DNA of 62,586 nt from Bacteroidota bacterium (GTDB lineage: Bacteria; Bacteroidota; JABWAT01): NCBI GenBank assembly GCA_023151185.1, contig JAKLJL010000014.1, positions 1 to 62,586 on the forward strand. Reading direction: 5' to 3'. The position numbers and the translations under genes are program-made. Positions 1 to 8,190 of this stretch are shown piece after piece. Each line of letters starts with the position of its first letter. Position 1 is the stretch's first letter. Under the pieces are notes generated by a model. It had not been told where the DNA came from. It searched no databases and saw only the letters and a program-made list of their open reading frames with translations.

Positions 1-150
1 CAGCAGGTGGCAGAAATCGTCAATACCGACCTGACAGCAGGTGTGCATGATTACCGGTTAAATGCCGGAAGCTGGGCTTCGGGCACCTACTTCTACCGGC
101 TTCAGATCGGTGATAAACTGAAATCGGGTAAGATCCAGTTGGTCAAATAA
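1..150 (+). CDS. C-terminal end of a type IX secretion cargo protein (partial)
   Basis: The first 49 codons read in frame 1 to a TAA at 148-150; the start lies left of the window. The residues fit the Por/T9SS type A sorting domain: an aliphatic/polar strand, a GxYFYRLQ-like segment (GTYFYRLQIGDKLKSGK) and a terminal KIQLVK-type strand ending in a basic residue. Proteins with this tail are exported by Sec, cross the outer membrane through the type IX system, and have the tail cut off. The catalytic or binding part is outside the window, so its substrate cannot be told. The family assignment is fairly sure from the tail alone; it is the main evidence for an FCB-group host. Confidence 0.8.
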   Translation, partial: QQVAEIVNTDLTAGVHDYRLNAGSWASGTYFYRLQIGDKLKSGKIQLVK

Positions 151-166
151 GGTTTTCAGTCAGAAT

Positions 167-194
167 CGGGAGGGCTACCTCCCGGTTCCCTTTT
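167..194 (+). terminator. Probable rho-independent terminator of the T9SS cargo gene
   Basis: A perfect 7-bp stem (CGGGAGG / CCTCCCG) with a GCTA loop starts 17 bases after the stop codon. It is followed by a short T-rich stretch (CCCTTTT). The U tract is weak, so termination may be partial. Confidence 0.55.
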
Positions 195-217
195 GGATGA
201 TTTTTTAATTCCCGTTC

Positions 218-248
218 TTGCGCAGAAAAAAAAATAAACCTATCTTTG
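218..248 (+). promoter_or_regulatory. Promoter of rpsU
   Basis: TATCTTTG at 241-248 matches the Bacteroidota -7 consensus TAnnTTTG, and TTG at 218-220 sits 20 bases upstream, the usual -33 distance. The same bases also read as a sigma-70-like pair (TTGCGC, 17 bases, TATCTT). The start site would be near 254, giving a leader of about 34 bases. Confidence 0.55.
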
Positions 249-287
249 GGGCTCTTAACGCTAAAAAGAAAGTGGGTGACTGCCACC

Positions 288-482
288 ATGGTTGGAATCG
301 TTTTACAGGAAGGCGAAAATATTGACCGTGCTTTACGCCGGTTCAAGAAGAAATACGAACGCAGCGGTGTTCTTAAGGAATACAAAAAGCGGACATTCTT
401 CACCAAGCCGTCCGTTGAGCGCCGGACCGAACAGCTCAAAGCTATCCGGAGAGCTCAGAAAATGAATCAGGAAAATTTCTGA
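288..482 (+). CDS. rpsU: 30S ribosomal protein bS21
   Basis: This 64-residue basic protein begins MVGIVLQEGENIDRALRRFK and has the YERSGVLKEYKKRTFFTKPS core typical of bS21, which sits on the platform of the small subunit near the 3' end of 16S rRNA. The ATG at 288 is chosen because family members start with this V-x-V/I-x-x-GE segment; an in-frame TTG at 246 would overlap the promoter. No Shine-Dalgarno sequence precedes the ATG, although many other genes in the window have one. It is a monocistronic unit between two terminators. Confidence 0.95.
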   Translation: MVGIVLQEGENIDRALRRFKKKYERSGVLKEYKKRTFFTKPSVERRTEQLKAIRRAQKMNQENF

Positions 483-496
483 TCCGCATGGACAAC

Positions 497-530
497 AAAA
501 AATCCGGCCTCAAAGCCGGATTTTTTGTTT
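497..530. terminator. Bidirectional terminator between rpsU and the histidine kinase
   Basis: Inverted repeat AATCCGGC (501-508) / GCCGGATT (515-522) with a CTCAAA loop, flanked by an A run on the left and a T run on the right, so it works as an intrinsic terminator on both strands. It serves rpsU on the plus strand and the convergent kinase gene on the minus strand. Confidence 0.9.
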
Positions 531-543
531 ATACCGGTCTGGA

Positions 544-2022
544 TTAATAGAAGACGGAATCTGCCGGGAAACTGACCGAGAAAACAGACCCCATCGGGTT
601 ATTGTTGGTGACTTCAATTTCAAGATTCAGCAGTTCACAGATTTTGCTGACGAGAGAAAGCCCCAGACCGCTGCCGCCGGTGATTTTTGCCCGGCTTTTT
701 TCCACCCGGTAAAATCTCCTGAAAATATTCTTCTTCTCTTCATCCGCAATCCCAAGACCGTAATCCACAACATCGAGGGTGAATTTGCCGCTGGTCGGGT
801 GTACCCGGCTCCGGATCGTCACCTTTTTACCCGGCGGGCTGTATTTGATGGCATTTTCGATCAGGTTGAACAGCAGGGTATGCAGAAGGTTTTCACTGGT
901 CTGGATGAGTGGAAGCGGGTTCTCAAGTTTCTCCTCGAGCACCATCCGTTTCTGACTGGCAAGGAAATTAAGCTGCCTGAACAGGCTATCCACCAGAATT
1001 TTCAGATCAATGTACTCAAGGCCCTGATTTTCTGCTTCAATTTCACTCCGGCTCAGTTTCAGCAGGGTTTGGGTGACGAGAATGAGCTGGTTTGTCTGAA
1101 CCAGGGCATTATTCAGGGAGGTTTTGTAATACTCGGTTTCCCGGTCCCGGGTCAGGGCCAGATCCAGTTCTCCTTTGATGATGGTCAGCGGTGTCAGCAG
1201 TTCATGGCTGGCATCTGCTGTAAACTGGCCCATCTGCTCGAAACTTGCCTCAAGGCGGTCGAAAAGGTGATTCAGGGTTGAAACCAGTTGTCCTACTTCG
1301 TCCTGGTTGCCCGAGGATTGGATCCGGGTGCTCAGGTGCGCAGCAGTAATGGTTTTTGCTGTGTCCACAATTTCGGAAAGCGGTCTCAGGGCAAAGTCAG
1401 AAAGGACCAGGGCAAAGGCGGTTGCAATTATCATGCACAGAATCACCATCCCGATAAGCAGGCGGGTAAGACTCGAAATCAGGTCAGTAACCGGGACCGA
1501 ACTCGACGCCGTGATAACCCACCCCATGACCGGGTAGGCGTGGTTCTCAAAACTGAATACGGTTGTACTGTCGGGTGTAACCAAAATGGGATACGCAACA
1601 CAACGGTGGGAAAACCCAAGGTCATTGATCGAGGTAAACTGCGGTTTATCAGTTAATACCCTGACCGGCAATTTTTTTGTCAGGGAGGTATTGATCTGGT
1701 AAACATTATTCGATACGGCCACGATCTGGGAATCCGTATTGACAATCCAGGTGAAATACCGGCGTGAACTGGATTCGGAATTCAGCAGAAACTGAATATC
1801 CCGTTTCGAACTGAGGCTGTCGAAGGAGGTTTGGTATTTATATAACTTCCGCCAGAGAAGGTCCGAATGGTCCATGATTTCGGTATCGATGGATTGAATC
1901 ATCCAAAGCCGGACCATGAACAGAAGCATTCCGGAAAAAATCACCATAAAGGCTATAATCGAAAGAATAAACCAAATGGTGATTTTCCCGCGGAGAGTCG
2001 TGAAAAATGCAGGGAGCGTCAA
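544..2022 (-). CDS. Sensor histidine kinase of a two-component pair
   Basis: This 492-residue membrane kinase has TM1 at about 13-36, an extracytoplasmic sensor region to about 182, TM2 at about 186-207, HAMP at 208-260, and a HisKA domain with phospho-acceptor His273 in ASHELLTPL. It ends in a HATPase_c domain with an N box (NLIENAIKY), G1 (DYGLGIAD), F box (IFRRFYRV) and G2 (GGSGLGLSLV). The His motif carries L in place of the usual R (HELRTPL). It lies 6 bases downstream of its response regulator and should be co-transcribed. The signal it senses is not evident. Confidence 0.9.
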   Translation of the reverse strand: MTLPAFFTTLRGKITIWFILSIIAFMVIFSGMLLFMVRLWMIQSIDTEIMDHSDLLWRKLYKYQTSFDSLSSKRDIQFLLNSESSSRRYFTWIVNTDSQIVAVSNNVYQINTSLTKKLPVRVLTDKPQFTSINDLGFSHRCVAYPILVTPDSTTVFSFENHAYPVMGWVITASSSVPVTDLISSLTRLLIGMVILCMIIATAFALVLSDFALRPLSEIVDTAKTITAAHLSTRIQSSGNQDEVGQLVSTLNHLFDRLEASFEQMGQFTADASHELLTPLTIIKGELDLALTRDRETEYYKTSLNNALVQTNQLILVTQTLLKLSRSEIEAENQGLEYIDLKILVDSLFRQLNFLASQKRMVLEEKLENPLPLIQTSENLLHTLLFNLIENAIKYSPPGKKVTIRSRVHPTSGKFTLDVVDYGLGIADEEKKNIFRRFYRVEKSRAKITGGSGLGLSLVSKICELLNLEIEVTNNNPMGSVFSVSFPADSVFY

Positions 2023-2028
2023 GGCAGA

Positions 2029-2700
2029 TCAGGCTTCTTCGATCTGGTACCCGATACCTCTGACAGTCTGAATGATTTTAACCGGGAACCCTTCGTCAAT
2101 TTTCTTGCGGAGTGCATTGATGAAAACTTCGACGATATTGCTTTGAGGGTCAAAATCAATGTCCCAGACCGCTTTCAGAATTTCTGCCTTTGAAACAACC
2201 CGGGCCTTGTTCCGAACCAGAATCTCAAGAAGGGCAAATTCTTTGTTGCTGAGGTAAATGGATTTTTCCTCACGGAAGACTTTCTTGGTTATCAGGTCAA
2301 GTTCCAGATTTCCGGCACTGAGTTTAAAGGGCTTCGTTGCATTTTTGAGCCTGGAAAGGGCGGTAATACGGGCCAGAAGTTCCTGAATGCTGAAGGGCTT
2401 CCGGATGTAGTCGTTGGCACCGGCATTGAACCCGCGGATTACAAATTCATCCTGGGTATGGACGGTCAGGAGAATAATCAGGAGGGTTTCCTGTTCAGCT
2501 CTGAGCTTCTGGCAGACCTCAATTCCTTCCATTCCCGGCATCATCCAGTCCAGAATGACCAGATCAAATCCGCCTCTTGAAGCACGGGTATAGCCATCAA
2601 TTCCATCATTTGCAACTTCAACCGAATGCCCTTCTTCCATCAGTCCTTTTTTGAGGAATTCGGCCAATGGTTTTTCATCGTCAACAACAAGAATTTTCAT
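2029..2700 (-). CDS. OmpR-family DNA-binding response regulator
   Basis: This 223-residue protein has an N-terminal receiver domain (acidic pair VVDDE, phospho-acceptor Asp51 in VILDWMMPG, Lys in RKPF) and a C-terminal winged helix ending with the usual VRGIGYQI motif. It is the first gene of a two-gene unit with the histidine kinase 6 bases downstream. It resembles CusR/QseB-type regulators, but the target is unknown. The gene is divergent from the macro-like gene at 2848, so the 147-base gap holds both promoters. Confidence 0.92.
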   Translation of the reverse strand: MKILVVDDEKPLAEFLKKGLMEEGHSVEVANDGIDGYTRASRGGFDLVILDWMMPGMEGIEVCQKLRAEQETLLIILLTVHTQDEFVIRGFNAGANDYIRKPFSIQELLARITALSRLKNATKPFKLSAGNLELDLITKKVFREEKSIYLSNKEFALLEILVRNKARVVSKAEILKAVWDIDFDPQSNIVEVFINALRKKIDEGFPVKIIQTVRGIGYQIEEA

Positions 2701-2847
2701 TTTACACCTGTTTTTTCTGTTTTACATAAAAATTAAACGTTTCCGGCTTTTCTTCTGGTATTTCAGCCAAACTGCCGTAAGTTTGCAGAACTTACGACTT
2801 AATTTTCATTTTGTCATTTTTACAAACATTAAAATTGGAGGAAAAGT

Positions 2848-3348
2848 TTGTTTTCTGTCAATTTTGTTACCGGAATATTACCGGATCACCCCTCAGAGGT
2901 GCTGATTATCCCGTCTGATTCTGATTTTGGTGTGCACTCACCGCGTCTTGAAAAAACCTTTCCGGCTGCTTTCCCGTTGAATCTGGTGTTTCCAGAAAAC
3001 CGGCTTCCGGCTGGTATGGCTGCTGCTACAGCGGCCCCGTTTCCGGGATTTCCGTATCTGGTTCTGGCCGGCGTTATTTCGGATCAGAAGGAAATCCGGC
3101 CGGCCGTTTTCCGGAAAGCGGTGTATTATTCACTTCAGGTTGCAGAGGCAAACCAGTGGGCTACGGTTTTCATTTCGGTTCCCGACTTTCTGGAGGCAGG
3201 TGTTTCTCTGGCGGATTTCGGTGAACATGCCGCAGAAATGATCCGGAAATTCAGGCTGGAATCGGGGATTGTTCGTGAGATTACACTTTGGTCGCCCGAT
3301 GAAAAGGTTCTTGAAGCCCTCCGAAAGGATTTTTCTGCCCGGCTCTGA
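2848..3348 (+). CDS. Small protein with a degenerate macro-like domain
   Basis: The gene encodes 166 residues. The start is a TTG at 2848, supported by a strong GGAGG at 2837-2841 six bases upstream. From about residue 50 the pattern follows the C-terminal half of macro (ADP-ribose-binding) domains: a LPAGMAAAT segment where macro domains have CPTGEA, strand YLVLAGVI, the helix FRKAVYYSLQVAEANQW, strand TVFISVP, a helix (AAEMIRKF), then REITLWSPDEKVLEAL like the VRFVLFDEE end. The N-terminal NAAN loop and the glycine-rich loop are not recognisable, so ADP-ribose hydrolysis is unlikely. It converges on oxyR with a 3-base gap. The fold assignment is inference from pattern only. Confidence 0.55.
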   Translation: MFSVNFVTGILPDHPSEVLIIPSDSDFGVHSPRLEKTFPAAFPLNLVFPENRLPAGMAAATAAPFPGFPYLVLAGVISDQKEIRPAVFRKAVYYSLQVAEANQWATVFISVPDFLEAGVSLADFGEHAAEMIRKFRLESGIVREITLWSPDEKVLEALRKDFSARL

Positions 3349-3351
3349 CCG

Positions 3352-4299
3352 TCAGATCGGTTTAAGAATACTGCCCGATTTTTTAAGCATGGACCGGGGA
3401 ACGGCGTCTTTGATGGTTGTCGTCAGGGCATCCATAATGGACCGTTTCAGGTAAGTCCGGCTGTAAACCAGAGAAATTTCACGGGTCGGGACGGGATCAG
3501 AAAACCGCCGGAGCAGGTGGTGATCCTGTGGCCACCCGTCGAGCATGAGTTCCGGAAGCAGGGTAATTCCAAAACCCTGTTCGGCAAGTTTATACAGCAT
3601 TTCGAGGCTCCCGCTCAGAAATGAGGACTGGTGGCGGCTCTGCATCAGATCATGGGCGCAGATCTGAAGAGCCTGATTTCTGAAACAATGCCCTTCTTCT
3701 AGCAGCAGCAATTCCTCAAGCGGGATGACACCCATCGGCAGTTCTTTCCAGTCAAGCAGAGAATGCCCGGGCGGAAGAAATGCAATAAACGGTTCATAAA
3801 ACAAAGGCAGCTCAAAAATTCCCTGACGGCTTAGCGGAGTCGCCAGAATTCCGGCATCAATCTGATCACGGGCGGCCATATCCAGAATCTGGTCGGTCTG
3901 GAGCTCAGAGATGGATATGGTAACCTTGGGGTAGGTCCTTATAAAGGTTTTTAAAAACCGCGGAACCAGATAGGGTGCAATGGTGGGAAGAATTCCCAGC
4001 TTGAACTCACCGGCAACTTCGGTCTGGTCGCTTTCGGCGATATCCCTGATCAGAAGACTTTCTCTGAGTACCGTCCGGGCCTGCTCAATCAGTTTTTCGC
4101 CAACAGGGGTCGGGACGACCGGGCTCCGGCTCCGGTCAAAAATGATCACCCCGAGGGTTTCTTCAAGTTTTTGGATCTGCATACTCAGCGTTGGCTGGGT
4201 GATCAGACAATGACGGGCAGCCTGATTGAAATTCCGGTAGGTATCCAGAGAAACAATGTATTCAAGCTGGGTCAGGGTCAGATTGGGAAGTGTACTCAC
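3352..4299 (-). CDS. oxyR: OxyR-type LysR-family hydrogen peroxide sensor/regulator
   Basis: This LysR-family regulator has 315 residues from the preferred start. The N-terminal winged helix begins LTLTQLEYIVSLDTYRNF and contains QPTLSMQIQKLEETLG. The effector domain carries LEEGHCFRNQALQIC, in which both redox cysteines of E. coli OxyR (Cys199 and Cys208, nine residues apart) are kept, here Cys205 and Cys214; this separates it from ordinary LysR proteins. The GTG start at 4299 has GGAG six bases upstream and fits family length; an in-frame ATG at 4359 would add 20 residues. It is expected to activate peroxide-defence genes, none of which lie next to it. Confidence 0.88.
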   Translation of the reverse strand: MSTLPNLTLTQLEYIVSLDTYRNFNQAARHCLITQPTLSMQIQKLEETLGVIIFDRSRSPVVPTPVGEKLIEQARTVLRESLLIRDIAESDQTEVAGEFKLGILPTIAPYLVPRFLKTFIRTYPKVTISISELQTDQILDMAARDQIDAGILATPLSRQGIFELPLFYEPFIAFLPPGHSLLDWKELPMGVIPLEELLLLEEGHCFRNQALQICAHDLMQSRHQSSFLSGSLEMLYKLAEQGFGITLLPELMLDGWPQDHHLLRRFSDPVPTREISLVYSRTYLKRSIMDALTTTIKDAVPRSMLKKSGSILKPI

Positions 4300-4380
4300 C
4301 GGAGTCTCCGTTTTTCCAAAAATATAAAGGCGGACCGATAAATAAAATTGATCGGCCAAAAGGAACAGATAGGCTTTGGG

Positions 4381-6072
4381 TTAAAAAAGCCCCGTAATAG
4401 TCCCGTCGTCAGTCAGGTCCATCTGTCTGGAGGCCGGCGATGGCGGTAAACCCGGCATGCGCATCAGGTCACCCGTCAGGACAACTAAAAACCCGGCCCC
4501 GGCAGAAACCACAATGTCCCGGACGGTGAGGGTAAACTCACGTGGTCTTCCGGTTAACTTAGGATTGTCGGAAAGGGAATTCTGGGTTTTTGAGATACAG
4601 ACATCCAGATTCTGATATCCGTTCTGATAAATGGATTTCAGAGCCGATTTGGCTTTTGGCAGATAATCAACCCGGGCTGCACCATAAATCTGACGGGCGA
4701 TCCGGTCAATTTTTTCCTCCGGTCCGGATTCCATATCGTACAACCGGTTTTCTGCCGGCGGGTTCCCTGAAACCAGATTTGCAAGGGTTCTGGCCAGTTC
4801 AAGTCCGCCCCTACCGCCTTCGGCCCAGAAATTGACAGGAATACAGTCGGTTTCCGATTCCCTGCAAACCGAAAGGACAGCTTCTGTTTCTTCAGCCGAG
4901 TCGGTATGGAACCGGTTCAGGGCAACTACTGGCTCAACACCGAATTTCCGGACATTTTCGATATGTTTTTCCAGATTTTCCCTACCCCTGAGAACGGCAT
5001 CAGGATCCGGCACAGACAGATTTTCCTTTGCAGTTCCGCCGTGCATTTTCAAGGCCCGGATGGTGGCGACCAGAACAACGGCAGACGGGTAGAACCCACC
5101 GGACCGGCTCACAATATCAAAGAATTTTTCACCTCCCAGATCGAACCCGAAACCGGCTTCAGTGACCACATAATCGGCAGAAGCTAAAGCGAGGCGGGTG
5201 GCCAGCAGACTGTTGGCCCCCTGGGCGATATTGGCAAATGGCCCGCCGTGAATAAAGACAGGGGCTCCGCCAATCGCCTGCACCAGATTGGGCTGCAGGG
5301 CATCCCGGAGCAGAGCAGCCACTGCACCGGCAATCTTCAGGTCAGCAACGGTTACGGGTGATCCTTCCCGGGTGTATCCAATGACGATTTTGGAAATCCG
5401 GTCTTTCAGATCCCGGTAACCGGAGGCAAGGCATAAAACTGCCATAATTTCTGAGGCGGCTGTAATGTCGAACCCGGTTTGGCGGGGAATTCCGTTTTTG
5501 CTACCGCCAAGTCCCACAATAATCTCCCGCAGCGCCCGGTCATTCATATCCATAACCCGGTTCCAGACTACCTGATTCGGATCGGGCAGAGGCTGGGTGT
5601 TGTAAAACAGGTGGTGATCTACAGAAGCCGAGATCAGATTGTGGGCCGTTGTGACGGCATGAATATCGCCTGTGAAGTGCAGATTGATGCTTTCCATAGG
5701 CAAAACCTGGGCCTTCCCGCCTCCGGCTGCCCCTCCTTTAACGCCAAAGCAGGGGCCAAGTGACGGCTCTCTCAGTGCGGCAGCAACCGGCAGACCGAGT
5801 TCATGAAATGCCTGGGTAAGTCCGACGGAAATGGTAGTTTTTCCTTCACCGGCAGGGGTGGGGGTAATGGCAGAAACCAGGATCAGTTTACCCGCAGCCC
5901 GGGGGTTTTCCAGACGTTTTCTGACCGTTTCCATTTTTAGTTTGGCAATGGCGCTTCCGTAGGGGATCAGGTCACCGGGTCCGAAGCCCAGTTTCAGGGC
6001 AATTTCGGAAATGGGTAAATGGACAGCGTTCCGGGCAATTTCTTCGTCAGAAGGGAAAGGGGTCGTCGGCAT
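4381..6072 (-). CDS. fhs: Formate-tetrahydrofolate ligase
   Basis: This 563-residue protein joins formate to tetrahydrofolate using ATP to give 10-formyl-THF, feeding purine and one-carbon metabolism. The P-loop TPTPAGEGKTT is near residue 72, followed by the REPSLGPCFGVKGGAAGGG region and the ENLEKHIENVRKFG segment. Length matches the family (about 555-560). The ATG has GGAG six bases upstream. oxyR lies just downstream on the same strand. No folD or other C1 gene is adjacent. Confidence 0.96.
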   Translation of the reverse strand: MPTTPFPSDEEIARNAVHLPISEIALKLGFGPGDLIPYGSAIAKLKMETVRKRLENPRAAGKLILVSAITPTPAGEGKTTISVGLTQAFHELGLPVAAALREPSLGPCFGVKGGAAGGGKAQVLPMESINLHFTGDIHAVTTAHNLISASVDHHLFYNTQPLPDPNQVVWNRVMDMNDRALREIIVGLGGSKNGIPRQTGFDITAASEIMAVLCLASGYRDLKDRISKIVIGYTREGSPVTVADLKIAGAVAALLRDALQPNLVQAIGGAPVFIHGGPFANIAQGANSLLATRLALASADYVVTEAGFGFDLGGEKFFDIVSRSGGFYPSAVVLVATIRALKMHGGTAKENLSVPDPDAVLRGRENLEKHIENVRKFGVEPVVALNRFHTDSAEETEAVLSVCRESETDCIPVNFWAEGGRGGLELARTLANLVSGNPPAENRLYDMESGPEEKIDRIARQIYGAARVDYLPKAKSALKSIYQNGYQNLDVCISKTQNSLSDNPKLTGRPREFTLTVRDIVVSAGAGFLVVLTGDLMRMPGLPPSPASRQMDLTDDGTITGLF

Positions 6073-6146
6073 CTGAAGCTCCGTGAATCAAAAGGGATTT
6101 ACGGAGTAAAAGATAAGAAAATATGCGGATCTTAGAAAATCAGGAT

Positions 6147-6177
6147 TTACCCGAGTGATAGATAACCATTCGGGTAA
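6147..6177. repeat. Inverted repeat downstream of the DUF3857 gene, possible terminator
   Basis: TTACCCGA (6147-6154) and TCGGGTAA (6170-6177) form an 8-bp stem with a 15-base loop in the gap between fhs and the DUF3857 gene. No U tract follows on either strand, so it may be a weak terminator or an mRNA end-stabilising hairpin. Confidence 0.4.
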
Positions 6178-6196
6178 GTCCAGGAAAAACGGAAAA

Positions 6197-8173
6197 TCAG
6201 TTTACTTTGGAAAAGACCAGTTCACGGGATACGCCAGTCATCATGGAGTCGAAAAATTTAATCAATGCTCCAAAATCGGTATTGCCAATTGTTTCAGACG
6301 GCATTTTCAACAGCGCCTCAAGCTCAATTACCCCCTGGAACGAGGAATAGGTGATATGTCCGGTGCTCCCGGCCGGTCCAGAAAAGGTGGAGGCTGTGGG
6401 CATTTCTTTCAGGGCATACCCTTCAGGAATCGTGACCGTTGCTTTATACCGGTATTCGAACGGACTTTCGAACCGGATATGACCATACCGAACCGGTGCA
6501 TACAGGTCATTTTTCAGTCCGGAAAGCGCATTCCAGTAGGGCCTGTAAATTAAAAATTCGTTGAGTTCTTCACTTTGACTGTTGAGTCTGCCGGAAATTG
6601 TCCATTCCACCTCCGGAACCAGTTTAAACCGGTTGATGGTGACTGAATCTGTTTCGCTGAAATTTTTTGAATGCGGAAGGGATTTGAATTTACTCTTCAG
6701 TTCAGATTCGGGCACAGTTGCAAAATCACTCCTGATAGATTGGGCTGCACTGCCGGTTAACCGGACGGCCAGCTTTTCTTTTGCTGAACCGTCAGTGCTG
6801 AGAGTAACCAGATGGGTTTCCTTTGTCTCCGTTGCCGGAAATTGATTTTGGGACAAAGTCTCGATCCCTGAAAGCTCTTCCCGGATGTCAAGTGCCTGTG
6901 AATTGACCAGAAACCACGGCAATTCACCTGTCTCTGAAACGGCTGCATCGAAATCATACAATTTGGTCTTGCCATCCAGGTGAACCCGGATAACCGGCCG
7001 TTTAAACCAGGCAAGCGAGGGGGCATTGAGTTCAAGGTTACCCTGGCGCTGGTCCCGGACCAGAAGAAAATCGACAGTATACCCCCACTTCCTCAGTATT
7101 TTATAAAACAGTCCGGAAAAATCACCGGCGTCACCTTTTTTATCCTCGACGATATTGTCCAGATATTCAGTTGGAATTGTCTCCCATCTGGTCCCCCGGT
7201 AGGCAAATTTTTTGATTGCAGCAAACAGCGAATCGGCCAGACTCCAGGATTGATGATTTGTTTTGGTGGCAAAGCCCAGATCTTCAATTGAACCGGAACT
7301 CAGTTTTAAATCATCAATATAGGTGTCGTAGAAAACTGTTCCGATTTCTTCCCAGGTCTCGGTTTTTTTAAGATTTGTTTTTTGCGGAGTAATGATTGTG
7401 ATCAGTGCCTGATCCATAAAAGGAAAACTGTAAGGCTCATACCGGATTGGCACCACATTTTTAACCCCCCAGAAATAAGTTTTCCCGGCCTCGGTTTCAG
7501 TACTGATCTGGGTGACATTCGGTTGCCCGATCTGGGAAATGGGGAAGCTGAAATAATTGAATTTGGACTTATCGGTTTGGGTAATATATAAATTGGAGTA
7601 TAAAACGTAATCGCGGTCAGAAAATGAAAAAATGGCGCTGCTGAGTTTGGACAGTGGGGTCGTACTGGTGTATTCAATCTGAACAACATCATTGACCTCA
7701 ATATCCGGGATTTTGAAAACGACTTTCTTGAAAAACTCATCCCGGTCCCGACCTTCATTTATTCTTTTTACTTCTGTTTCCGGCATGATTTTCACGGTTC
7801 CGTCCGGCTTTCTAACCCGAACAGCAACTGTAAAAAGGCCCGGCCAGTATTCACCCAGATAATCTGTGTATGAATAGGAAAAAGATCCATATCGGGAGAT
7901 TGCCCGTTCATTCAGGATTTTCACAATCAGGATTTTAGACTCAGAAGTGACAAAACCAAAGAAATGGTCTCCCTGAAATACCTTATCATCCCATTCTACT
8001 TTGTAACTGACTTCTTTAAGGATGATGACCGCATCGTGGGCTTTAAAGGTTTGTTCGGTGATGGCATTGATCAGCTTTTCATCCGGCAATTCCCTCACGA
8101 AAGTCTGTGCTGTCCCAATACTGAACCCAAAAAGAAGGGAAATGAATAAAACAAAGCGGGTGCAGTTTTTCAT
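6197..8173 (-). CDS. Secreted DUF3857 protein with an inactive transglutaminase-like domain
   Basis: This 658-residue protein has a Sec signal peptide (residues 1-22, ending GTAQ), a DUF3857 beta-rich region (about 55-230), a transglutaminase-like region (about 280-420) and a C-terminal DUF2569-like beta region. At the position of the catalytic Cys it reads GDAGDFSGL (Ala349), and the later His is replaced in FKRPVIRV, while the Asp segment LYDFDA remains. Its neighbour keeps all three residues, so this looks like a pseudoenzyme partner. The start is supported by GGAGG five bases upstream. It follows the 600-residue paralogue by 17 bases, and the two probably form one transcript. Confidence 0.82.
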   Translation of the reverse strand: MKNCTRFVLFISLLFGFSIGTAQTFVRELPDEKLINAITEQTFKAHDAVIILKEVSYKVEWDDKVFQGDHFFGFVTSESKILIVKILNERAISRYGSFSYSYTDYLGEYWPGLFTVAVRVRKPDGTVKIMPETEVKRINEGRDRDEFFKKVVFKIPDIEVNDVVQIEYTSTTPLSKLSSAIFSFSDRDYVLYSNLYITQTDKSKFNYFSFPISQIGQPNVTQISTETEAGKTYFWGVKNVVPIRYEPYSFPFMDQALITIITPQKTNLKKTETWEEIGTVFYDTYIDDLKLSSGSIEDLGFATKTNHQSWSLADSLFAAIKKFAYRGTRWETIPTEYLDNIVEDKKGDAGDFSGLFYKILRKWGYTVDFLLVRDQRQGNLELNAPSLAWFKRPVIRVHLDGKTKLYDFDAAVSETGELPWFLVNSQALDIREELSGIETLSQNQFPATETKETHLVTLSTDGSAKEKLAVRLTGSAAQSIRSDFATVPESELKSKFKSLPHSKNFSETDSVTINRFKLVPEVEWTISGRLNSQSEELNEFLIYRPYWNALSGLKNDLYAPVRYGHIRFESPFEYRYKATVTIPEGYALKEMPTASTFSGPAGSTGHITYSSFQGVIELEALLKMPSETIGNTDFGALIKFFDSMMTGVSRELVFSKVN

Positions 8174-8190
8174 GATGTCCTCCGTTTAAC

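Noticed and set aside
799-1281. 160-codon plus-strand reading frame
   Set aside because: It is antisense to the HisKA/HATPase part of a clear histidine kinase and has no family pattern; long antisense frames are common in this CCGG-rich sequence.
2778-2785. TAAGTTTG as a promoter for the macro-like gene
   Set aside because: It matches TAnnTTTG, but no TTG lies at the -33 distance and the leader would be long; too weak to list as a feature.
4335-4350. CCGAT/ATCGG dyad upstream of oxyR as an OxyR site
   Set aside because: It lacks the ATAG-N7-CTAT pattern and the arms are only 5 bp.
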